DNA from: Chloroflexota bacterium | Lineage (GTDB): Bacteria; Chloroflexota; Limnocylindria; QHBO01 | Direction: 5' to 3' | DNA: 17,988 nucleotides | Assembly (NCBI GenBank): GCA_005880165.1 | Contig: VBJP01000011.1 | Coordinates: 1 to 17,988 of the forward strand | Shown here: piece by piece, positions 6,313 to 12,900 of the stretch | Position numbering within the stretch: the stretch's first letter is position 1 | Layout of the letters: each line of letters begins with the position of its first letter | Program-made: the position numbers and the translations under genes | Notes under the pieces: generated by a model | What the model was told of the DNA's origin: nothing | Databases searched by the model: none | Seen by the model: only the letters and a program-made list of their open reading frames with translations

Positions 6313-8156
6313 GCGACCATGAGCCGATGCTGACCACCGCCACCGAAGCGGGACGCGCGGCGCCGCACCCCACCGCCGAGATCTCGTTGCTCATCGACGT
6401 CGGCTCGGCGTGGACCAAGGCCAGCGTGGTCGGGCGCACGCGAGGCCGATGGCGGATCGTTGCACACGCGGCACAGCCCACCAACTGGGGCGAGAAGGCG
6501 CTGATCGATGTGCTCACCGAGCGTATGCGGGAGGCCGTCGACCACCGCCTGCGCGACGAGGTGCCGGCCATACTCGAGTCCGCGGCCCGCATCACCTGCC
6601 ACACACCGGTGCGGCCGGGGCGACTGGGAGTCGCGGCGGTTACCGCCGAGGTCTCCGGGTCAGCAGCCCGCCGCGCGGCGGAGTCGGCGGGTTGGGTGGT
6701 GGTCGAGGAGGCGGCGGCCGATGACGGCCGTTCCCTCCCGGAGCGGCTCTCCACGCTGACCGCGGCGGACGTCGACGCGTGGCTGGTGGTCGGCGGTTTC
6801 GACGACGCACGCCCGGAGCAGGCGCTGGAGGCGGCGGCGCTTGTCGCCGCCGCGCGGCGCGGGGGAAGGACGCCGGTCATCTGGGCCGGCTCCGCGGCGC
6901 TCTCCGAGGAGGTGTCCGCGTGCTTCGAGCCCGGCGTGGTGGCGACCATCGCCAACCCGCGGCCCAATGCCGCAACCGAGGACCTCGGACCCCTGCGCCA
7001 CCACCTCGAGGAGCTGCTCGATCGGCTCGTGGAGTCGGGCGGCACGCGGAACCTGGCACCCATTGGCTTCCGTCGCACGATCGGGGAGATCGCGCGCGAG
7101 GATCGCCTGCGGGTGGTTGGGGTGGACCTCGGAGCGCGCTACGCGACCTGGGCCTACGCCGACGGGACGGTCGATCCGGTGAGCATCGACTCCCGGGTCT
7201 ACGCGTCGGGAGGGATGAGCTCGACGGCACTGACCACGACGCCGGCCATCGGCCGGCTGGCACGGTCGCTGGCGCTGCCGGTTGACGAGCTGGCCGTCGC
7301 GGACACCCTGCAGAACATGCGGGCGCGACCCGCGAGCCTGCCCTACTCGGAGGAAGAGCTGCAGGTCGTCCACGCCGCAGCGCGCCTGCGCCTGGCCGCA
7401 CTCGTCGAGGAGCGCATGCCCGAATCGATCGACCTGCTGATCGGGTCCGGCCGGGTTCTCGCCGCGGCGCCGACCCCGATGCGCGCCATGCGGGTCATCC
7501 TCGACGGCCTGCGCCCTCCGGGGATCACGCAGATCGTGCTCGACGGCGCAGGCGTCCTGTCACCGCTCGGATCGCTCCCCGACGAGGAGATCGGCGAGGG
7601 GATCGGCGTGCTGCGCGACGATCTCCTCGTTCCACTGGGGACCGCGGTGGTGACCCGTGGCGGACGGTCGGGCCAGCTGGCCATCCGTGCCCGGTTGCAC
7701 CGGGTCGGCTGGCCGGATCCGGAGACAGTCGAGGTGCGCGCCGGACAGGTGCTGGTGATGCCGCTGCTGCGCGGCGAGCGCGCCGAGCTGGAGCTCGAGC
7801 TGGAGGGAGGCGCCACTCTTCCGGCGCCGAGGCGCGCGCACCGGCTGCGCGCGGAGGTTGTTGGTGGCGCGGTGGGCGTGGTGCTCGACGCGCGTGACGT
7901 GCCGCTCACACTTCCACGCCGGCTCGATGATCGTCGCGAGGTGATCGCCGGCTGGCTCGAGACCCTGCTGCGCGAGCCGGTTCCCGGGCGCCCGCGCGAG
8001 GTGGCGCCCGAGCGCGAGACGCCCAGGCGCGGACTCCGCCGCTTCCGCGTTGGGCGCGAAGCTGCGCGGGAGGACGCCGGAGATGAGGGCGAGGACGAGG
8101 TCGGAGAGGCCGAGGTGAGGGTCGGCCGAGAGCGCCGCGAGGGACGGGATTCGTGA
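6309..8156 (+). CDS. MutL-family (glutamate mutase-associated type) ASKHA-fold ATPase-like protein
   Basis: The 615-residue protein has the segments of the actin/Hsp70-like fold in order: a first phosphate loop LLIDVGSAWTKASVV (Asp30 to Lys37), a second phosphate-loop region VVGVDLGARYATWAYADG (Asp273), and an adenosine-like loop LLIGSGRVLAAAP (about 377-388). A C-terminal beta-rich region contains GGAVGVVLDARDVPLTLP (from about 519), then a charged tail (556-615). This layout fits the MutL family, named for a gene beside clostridial glutamate mutase; it is unrelated to the mismatch-repair MutL. No mutase subunit (mutS/glmS or mutE/glmE) lies in the window. Loops 2 and 3 lack the double glycine I expect, so ATP hydrolysis is uncertain. 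It overlaps both neighbours by 4 bases, between a membrane protein and the barrel-sandwich protein. Confidence 0.82.
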   Translation: MSDHEPMLTTATEAGRAAPHPTAEISLLIDVGSAWTKASVVGRTRGRWRIVAHAAQPTNWGEKALIDVLTERMREAVDHRLRDEVPAILESAARITCHTPVRPGRLGVAAVTAEVSGSAARRAAESAGWVVVEEAAADDGRSLPERLSTLTAADVDAWLVVGGFDDARPEQALEAAALVAAARRGGRTPVIWAGSAALSEEVSACFEPGVVATIANPRPNAATEDLGPLRHHLEELLDRLVESGGTRNLAPIGFRRTIGEIAREDRLRVVGVDLGARYATWAYADGTVDPVSIDSRVYASGGMSSTALTTTPAIGRLARSLALPVDELAVADTLQNMRARPASLPYSEEELQVVHAAARLRLAALVEERMPESIDLLIGSGRVLAAAPTPMRAMRVILDGLRPPGITQIVLDGAGVLSPLGSLPDEEIGEGIGVLRDDLLVPLGTAVVTRGGRSGQLAIRARLHRVGWPDPETVEVRAGQVLVMPLLRGERAELELELEGGATLPAPRRAHRLRAEVVGGAVGVVLDARDVPLTLPRRLDDRREVIAGWLETLLREPVPGRPREVAPERETPRRGLRRFRVGREAAREDAGDEGEDEVGEAEVRVGRERREGRDS

Positions 8157-9220
8157 CCATCAGCCGCCATCAGGACGAGGACGGCCAGCCGGCGGTCCAC
8201 CGCGTCCCGCTTCCGCGCGGCGCCGTGCCCCACGTGCGAACCGGCAGCCAGGTCCGTCCCGACCAGGTTCTGGCGAGCCGGCGCGAGGTCGGCGATCCCG
8301 TGCGCATCTCGCTCACCCGCCCACTCGCGCGCCATCCATTCGAGATCAGCGAGCTGCTGCTGGTCACTCCCGGCGCACGCCTGGATCCGGACCAACCCAT
8401 CGCGCGGGGGCCGGACGGGCGCGAGGTCCGATCCCCGGGCCATGCCATCTTCCTGACCTACAGCGAGGCCGATGGATCCGCGCTGCTCGTACTGCTCGGC
8501 GCGGAGTCGCCGGTGATCGGGCACGTCCATGGGACCGTCCTGCAGGTGACGCGCGGGTTTATCAGCGTGGCCGTTCCGGGGGCGCGTCTCGAGGGGGTGG
8601 GCGGCATGGGCGACGCGGTGCACGGCGAGCTGGTGGTGGCCGTCCACACGCACGACGAGGAGCTGCGCGCCGGCGCCATCGACGTGTCCGCCGCGGGCAA
8701 GATCCTGATCGGCGGCTCTCGGGCATCGGCCGAGACGCTCACGCGCGCCCGGGCGATGGGAGTGGCGGGCATCGTCCTGGGCGGCATCCTGGACAAGGAG
8801 CTGCGCGATTTCAGCGCGATCCAGCGCCGGCGCCGCGAGATCGGTGGGATGACGGGGGCCTTCGCGGTGGTGCTACTCGAGGGCTTCGGCAAGGTCGCGC
8901 TCGACGCCCAGCTCTTCAGCTGGCTGCGGGCGCACGCCGGCCGCATGGCGAGCCTGTTCGGCGACGAACACCTGCTGTACGTCCACGAGGCGGCCAGCCC
9001 CCCGCTGCGCACGTTGATGGCCGAGATCGGAGACCGGGTCGTCATCCATCGCCGGCCGTTCCAGGGGCGGAGCGGCGTGCTGGTGGGGGTGCTCGACGAC
9101 CTGCATGACACGCCGTCCGGCATCCCGGCGGTGACCGGGGTGGTACGCCTGGAGGACGGCAGGCTGGCGCCCATCCCGCTCGTCAACCTGGAAGCGACGA
9201 TCGCGCCCAGCCGGCACTGA
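8153..9220 (+). CDS. Soluble protein with barrel-sandwich-like segments and a KOW-like C terminus
   Basis: The 355-residue protein has no membrane helix. Its N-terminal third holds repeats shaped like lipoyl/biotinyl-type barrel-sandwich hybrids: VRTGSQVRPDQVLA (about 28-41) and TPGARLDPDQPIA followed by GREVRSPGHAIFL (about 71-100). A Gly-rich middle follows (ARLEGVGGMGDAVHGELVV; IDVSAAGKILIGGS; ARAMGVAGIVLGGILDKEL), then GAFAVVLLEGFGKV. The C terminus, about 295-350 (IHRRPFQGRSGVLVGVL ... VRLEDG ... PLVNLE), looks like a KOW/SH3-like barrel. No lipoyl-lysine motif is present, so it is not an obvious cofactor carrier. The GTG start overlaps the MutL-like gene as GTGA, linking the two. It is the last gene of the block. 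It resembles hypothetical proteins I recall near MutL-like genes in Chloroflexota. Function unknown; a scaffold or adaptor role is a guess. Confidence 0.8.
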   Translation: MTISRHQDEDGQPAVHRVPLPRGAVPHVRTGSQVRPDQVLASRREVGDPVRISLTRPLARHPFEISELLLVTPGARLDPDQPIARGPDGREVRSPGHAIFLTYSEADGSALLVLLGAESPVIGHVHGTVLQVTRGFISVAVPGARLEGVGGMGDAVHGELVVAVHTHDEELRAGAIDVSAAGKILIGGSRASAETLTRARAMGVAGIVLGGILDKELRDFSAIQRRRREIGGMTGAFAVVLLEGFGKVALDAQLFSWLRAHAGRMASLFGDEHLLYVHEAASPPLRTLMAEIGDRVVIHRRPFQGRSGVLVGVLDDLHDTPSGIPAVTGVVRLEDGRLAPIPLVNLEATIAPSRH

Positions 9221-9243
9221 CCCGGCCCTCGATCCGCCGTTCC

Positions 9244-9249
9244 TATACT
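9244..9249 (+). promoter_or_regulatory. Candidate -10 element for a leaderless tsaE operon transcript
   Basis: TATACT, one mismatch from the consensus TATAAT, lies in the 36-base gap before tsaE and ends 7 bases before its ATG at 9257. With usual spacing, transcription would start at or next to the A of the ATG, giving a leaderless message. There is no Shine-Dalgarno between the element and the ATG. I find no good -35 hexamer at 16-18 bases upstream; the region there is GC-only. AT-rich hexamers are rare in this window, which makes the match more notable. Confidence 0.5.
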
Positions 9250-9256
9250 TTCGGCC

Positions 9257-9802
9257 ATGCATCGTTCGGCCGCGCCTGCCATGCCGCGCGTGCCGCCCGG
9301 GCCCACGGCATCGGCCAGCGGCACGCTGGCGAGCACCTCCCCCGCGCACACGAGGTCCATGGGCCGTGCCCTGGGGGAGGCGGCTGCACCCGGCACGCTT
9401 GTCGCCCTCATCGGTCCACTTGGGGCAGGCAAGACGGTCGTCGCCAAGGGGATCGCGGACGGACTGGGTGTTTCCAGCGTGGTGAACAGCCCGACCTTCG
9501 TGCTCATGAACGAGCACCGTGGACGGCTGCCGCTCTACCACGTGGATGCGTACCGGCTCGACGACCCCGAAGAGGCGCTCGCCGCCGGCCTTCTCGACGA
9601 GCGCCAGGCGGGCGGAGTGACGGTCGTCGAGTGGGCCGATCGCCTGGGGGATTGGCTTCCGGACGAGCGGCTCGAGATCGAGCTGATTCCGGAAGGCGCC
9701 GGAAACCGGCGACGCCTTCGGTGGACGGCATTCGGTGAGGCCCATGAGCGCCTGGCTCGCACATTGGCGACCCCGAAGGGCCGACTGCAGGCACGCCGAT
9801 GA
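9257..9802 (+). CDS. tsaE: tRNA threonylcarbamoyladenosine biosynthesis ATPase TsaE
   Basis: TsaE is the P-loop ATPase that works with TsaB and TsaD to make N6-threonylcarbamoyladenosine (t6A) at position 37 of ANN-decoding tRNAs. The 181 residues include a Walker A loop GPLGAGKT (53-60; usual GDLGAGKT), SPTFVLMNEH, the LYHVDAYRLDDPEEALAAGL segment and VTVVEWADRLGDWLP, all TsaE signatures. The homologous part begins near residue 23, so the first 20 residues are an extra Pro/Ala/Ser-rich stretch. ATG 9281 (residue 9) is a possible alternative start, but the TATACT placement favours 9257. The stop overlaps tsaB as ATGA. Confidence 0.95.
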   Translation: MHRSAAPAMPRVPPGPTASASGTLASTSPAHTRSMGRALGEAAAPGTLVALIGPLGAGKTVVAKGIADGLGVSSVVNSPTFVLMNEHRGRLPLYHVDAYRLDDPEEALAAGLLDERQAGGVTVVEWADRLGDWLPDERLEIELIPEGAGNRRRLRWTAFGEAHERLARTLATPKGRLQARR

Positions 9803-10437
9803 TCGTAGCCATCGAGAGCGCATCGACGGACACGTCGGTGGCGATCACCGCAGACGACGGCGAGCCGCTGGCGGTCGACGGCTGGAGCGGGGGACCGGGC
9901 CAGGGGCGCGAGATCATGCCCCGCCTGCTGGCGGCCATCGAGCGCGCTGGGCGCCGCCTGGGCGAGACGACCGCGGTGGCGGTCGGCATCGGTCCTGGAT
10001 CATTCACCGGCCTGCGCGTGGGGATGAGCCTGGCCAAGGGCATCGCATTCGGGTTAGAGGTCCCAATCATCGGGATCCCGAGCCTGGTCGCCTGGCTCGC
10101 CGCCGAGCCGGACGCCCGCGCCGCGCTGGCTCGGGCCGGCGCCCACGAGGCATTCGTGCTGGTGCGCGGGATTCCCGACCCTGCGGTCGTGCACGAGGAC
10201 GGTCTGCCTGACGCGGTACGCGGCGAGCCCGTGGTCGCCCCGGCCGAGCTCGCCGCCGCCCTGGCGCTGGCGGAAGGACGGCCACCCTTGCGCGCGGCCG
10301 CGTCGGTCGCCGCGCTGGCCGCCGAACGGCTGGCAGCGGACGGGTCGGGCGATGACCTGCGAACGCTGGAGCCCGCATACCTGCGGATGCCGCGCGGAAT
10401 CCGCGAGCTGCCGGCGGAGACCGTGAAATGGCTGTAG
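9799..10437 (+). CDS. tsaB: tRNA threonylcarbamoyladenosine biosynthesis scaffold TsaB
   Basis: TsaB is the ASKHA-fold partner that dimerises with TsaD and is needed for t6A formation. The 212 residues include the N-terminal strand IVAIESASTDTSVAI, the hallmark GPGSFTGLRVG (65-75) followed by GMSLAKGIAFGLEVPIIGI, and the C-terminal PAYLR motif. The second half is Ala-rich and weakly conserved, as usual for this family. It overlaps tsaE by 4 bases and rimI by 10, in the order tsaE-tsaB-rimI-tsaD seen in Mycobacterium and other Gram-positives. Confidence 0.95.
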   Translation: MIVAIESASTDTSVAITADDGEPLAVDGWSGGPGQGREIMPRLLAAIERAGRRLGETTAVAVGIGPGSFTGLRVGMSLAKGIAFGLEVPIIGIPSLVAWLAAEPDARAALARAGAHEAFVLVRGIPDPAVVHEDGLPDAVRGEPVVAPAELAAALALAEGRPPLRAAASVAALAAERLAADGSGDDLRTLEPAYLRMPRGIRELPAETVKWL

Positions 10438-10970
10438 CCCTCTCGATTGCCGTCGAGGCGATGCGGCTGGCCGACATTGACGCCGTGCACGAGATCGAGC
10501 GGGTCAGCTTCACCACGCCCTGGCCGGCGTACGCCTTCGAGCAGGAGCTGACCGCCAACCGGCTGGCGCGCTACGTCGTGGCGCGCTCCGGTTTGACGGT
10601 GGTGGGGTTCGGCGGGGTGTGGCTGATGGTCGACGAGGCCCACGTGACGACGATCGGCGTGCATCCTGACTGGAGGCGGCAGGGCGTCGGCCGGCGGCTG
10701 CTGGTGGCGCTCATCGACCTATCCGAGGAGCTGCATGCGTCACGCGTGACGCTTGAGGTCCGTGCCGGGAACCTGGCCGCCCAGGCGCTGTATGCCGACC
10801 TCGGCTTCGAGGTGGCCGGGCGCCGGAGCAACTACTACACCGATGACGGCGAGGACGCCCTGATGATGACCACCCCCTCGCTGCGCTCGCCGGAGATGCG
10901 CCGCCTGGTGGCCCACGCTCGCGAACGGTTCGGCCGCGCCGATCCCACCGATCTCGAGGACGCCGGGTGA
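10428..10970 (+). CDS. rimI: [Ribosomal protein bS18]-alanine N-acetyltransferase-like GNAT protein RimI
   Basis: This GNAT-family enzyme transfers acetyl from acetyl-CoA to protein N-termini; RimI's classic target is ribosomal protein bS18. The 180 residues carry MRLADIDAVHEIERVSFTTP, the acetyl-CoA loop VHPDWRRQGVGRRLL (about 79-92), and the RimI signature LEVRAGNLAAQALYADLGF followed by GRRSNYY. About 30 residues beyond the usual end (after MMTTP) are an extra basic tail. ATG 10428 follows GGAG at 10416-10419 with good spacing and overlaps tsaB by 10 bases; ATG 10461 is a poorer alternative. Actual target specificity cannot be read from the sequence. Confidence 0.92.
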   Translation: MAVALSIAVEAMRLADIDAVHEIERVSFTTPWPAYAFEQELTANRLARYVVARSGLTVVGFGGVWLMVDEAHVTTIGVHPDWRRQGVGRRLLVALIDLSEELHASRVTLEVRAGNLAAQALYADLGFEVAGRRSNYYTDDGEDALMMTTPSLRSPEMRRLVAHARERFGRADPTDLEDAG

Positions 10971-12010
10971 TCGGACCCCGAATCCTGGCCATCGAGTCGT
11001 CCTGCGATGAGACCGGGGTCGCGGTGGTAGTGGGGGGCAGGCGCATCGAGGCTAGCCAAGTGGCCAGCCAGGTGGCCCTGCACGCGGAGACCGGGGGGAT
11101 CGTGCCCGAGGTGGCAGCGCGCCAGCAGCTGCGCTGGATCGTGCCGACCCTTGACGCGGCGCTGGCCGAGGCAGACGCCGCGTGGGACGGGCTCGACGCG
11201 ATCGCGGTCACCTACGGCCCGGGCCTGATCGGCTCGCTGCTGGTGGGGGTCAACGTCGCCAAGGCGCTGGCCGCAACCCACGACCTTCCCCTGATCGGGG
11301 TCAACCACATCGAGGGACACATCTATGCCAACTGGTTGACCGATGGCGATCGTGATGCGCCCATGCCGGCCGAACCCCCGTTCCCGCTGCTCTGCCTGGT
11401 GGTGTCGGGTGGCCACACGCAGCTCGTCCTGATGGAGGCGCATGGCCGCTACCAGCTGCTGGGGCAGACGATCGACGACGCCGCCGGAGAAGCGTTCGAC
11501 AAGGTCGGCCGGCTCCTGGGATTGCCGTATCCCGGTGGCCCGGCGATCTCCGCGGCGGCCGAGGGCGCCTCTCCGGCGACGCGCTTTCCACGCGCTCGGA
11601 CCGACGGCCGCTACGACTTCAGCTTCTCCGGCTTGAAGACGGCCGTGCTGCGCGAGGTCGCGGGCTACCGCGAGCGCGGGGAGCCGATTCCCATCGACGG
11701 ACTGGCGGCCGCGTTCGAGGACGCAGTGGTGGACGCGCTGGCAGGCAAGACGGCCCTCGCCGCCGAGGCGCAACCGGTCGCGGCGGTCGCACTCGGCGGC
11801 GGCGTGGCGGCCAACACCGCGCTGCGCGCCGAGCTGCGACGGCGGCTCGATGACCTTGGTCTTCCGCTGCTCGTGCCACCGCCGGCGTGGTGCACCGACA
11901 ACGGCGCCATGATCGGGGCCGCGGCCGGTTTCCGCTTCCTGGCTGGGGATCGCGCGGGACCGTCGCTCGAGGCGATTCCGAACCTGGCCCTTCCCTGGCT
12001 CGACCGATGA
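10967..12010 (+). CDS. tsaD: tRNA N6-adenosine threonylcarbamoyltransferase TsaD
   Basis: TsaD (Kae1/Qri7 family) transfers the threonylcarbamoyl group from TC-AMP to A37 of tRNA, making t6A. The 347 residues contain IESSCDET (9-16), the metal-binding HIEGH (His114, His118), LVVSGGHTQLV, DDAAGEAFDKVGRLLGLPYP, FSFSGLKTAV and VALGGGVAANTALR. All landmarks are present and the length is typical. One small oddity is Gln54 in AARQQL, where many homologues have His. GTG 10967 overlaps rimI as GTGA, and the stop overlaps rsmA as ATGA. TsaC, needed to make TC-AMP, is not in the window. Confidence 0.97.
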   Translation: MIGPRILAIESSCDETGVAVVVGGRRIEASQVASQVALHAETGGIVPEVAARQQLRWIVPTLDAALAEADAAWDGLDAIAVTYGPGLIGSLLVGVNVAKALAATHDLPLIGVNHIEGHIYANWLTDGDRDAPMPAEPPFPLLCLVVSGGHTQLVLMEAHGRYQLLGQTIDDAAGEAFDKVGRLLGLPYPGGPAISAAAEGASPATRFPRARTDGRYDFSFSGLKTAVLREVAGYRERGEPIPIDGLAAAFEDAVVDALAGKTALAAEAQPVAAVALGGGVAANTALRAELRRRLDDLGLPLLVPPPAWCTDNGAMIGAAAGFRFLAGDRAGPSLEAIPNLALPWLDR

Positions 12011-12900
12011 GCGGGGATCCGGCGCTCGCTGCCGAGCGCCTGGCGCCGCCGACGCCCGGCCAGCTGCAGCGCCTGCTCGCCGCGGAGGGGCTGCGCCCGC
12101 GCCGATCGCTGAGCCAGAACTTCCTGACCGATGCCGCCGCGCTCGATGCGATCGTGGAGGCGGCCGAGCTGGCGCCAGGCGATCCGGTGGTCGAGGTCGG
12201 ACCAGGCCTGGGGGTGCTCACGCGGCGCCTGCTGGCCGCTGGCGCATCGGTCCTGGCCGTGGAGCTCGACCCCAAGCTGGTGCGATACCTCCGCAGGGAG
12301 CTCGCGGGAGTTGCCCGTTTCGAGCTGCTGGAGGCCGATGCGCTCGCCGTGCATCCTCGCGAGATCTTCCCGGGAGAGCGATTCAAGCTGGTCGCCAACA
12401 TCCCGTACCACATCACCAGCCCGCTCCTGCACGCCTTCCTGGAGGGTGAGCGGCCGCCGGAGCTCGCCGTCCTGCTGGTGCAGCTGGAGGTCGCCGAGCG
12501 GATCGCCGCGCCCCCCGGGCAGATGAGCTACCTCTCGGTGTTCGTCCAGAACGTGGCCAGCGCCGAGATCGTCGCTCGCGTGCCAGCTGCTGCGTTTGAG
12601 CCGGCCCCCGACGTCGACTCGGCGATCCTCCGACTGCGCAGACGCGAGACCCCGGCGGTGCCGGTGGGGGAGGACCGAGACCCGTTCTACCGCGTCGTCC
12701 AGGCGGGCTTCCGGCAACGGCGCAAGCAGATCCACAACGGGCTCACCCGCGAGCTTCCCCTCTCCGGCGGCGAGGTCGCCGCGGCGCTGGCGGGTTGCGG
12801 GGTGACCGCCGATCGGCGGCCGCAGACGCTCTCCGTGGACGAGTGGGTGTGCCTGTACGAAACGCTGGCACCCAAACTGACGGCGCCCGCCGCTGATTGA
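12007..12900 (+). CDS. rsmA: 16S rRNA (adenine1518-N6/adenine1519-N6)-dimethyltransferase
   Basis: RsmA/KsgA dimethylates two adjacent adenines in the 3' hairpin of 16S rRNA, a late small-subunit maturation step, using S-adenosylmethionine. The 297 residues show SLSQNFLTD near residue 34, the SAM-binding VEVGPGLGVL (62-71), the acidic strand VLAVELDPKLV, the catalytic NIPY (131-134, usual N-L-P-Y) and the C-terminal FRQRRKQIHNGL. I start at ATG 12007 because it overlaps the tsaD stop as ATGA and yields the family length; an in-frame GTG at 11887 would add 40 unrelated residues inside tsaD. The stop shares one base with ispE. The rsmA-ispE order is also known in Bacillus. Confidence 0.96.
   Translation: MSGDPALAAERLAPPTPGQLQRLLAAEGLRPRRSLSQNFLTDAAALDAIVEAAELAPGDPVVEVGPGLGVLTRRLLAAGASVLAVELDPKLVRYLRRELAGVARFELLEADALAVHPREIFPGERFKLVANIPYHITSPLLHAFLEGERPPELAVLLVQLEVAERIAAPPGQMSYLSVFVQNVASAEIVARVPAAAFEPAPDVDSAILRLRRRETPAVPVGEDRDPFYRVVQAGFRQRRKQIHNGLTRELPLSGGEVAAALAGCGVTADRRPQTLSVDEWVCLYETLAPKLTAPAAD

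Noticed and set aside
6660..8653. Overlapping minus-strand ORFs opposite the MutL-like gene
   Set aside because: The plus strand shows ordered ASKHA motifs; the antisense products have none.
11887..12006. Longer rsmA starting at GTG 11887
   Set aside because: The extra 40 residues lie in tsaD coding sequence and do not resemble RsmA; ATG 12007 gives the expected length and junction.
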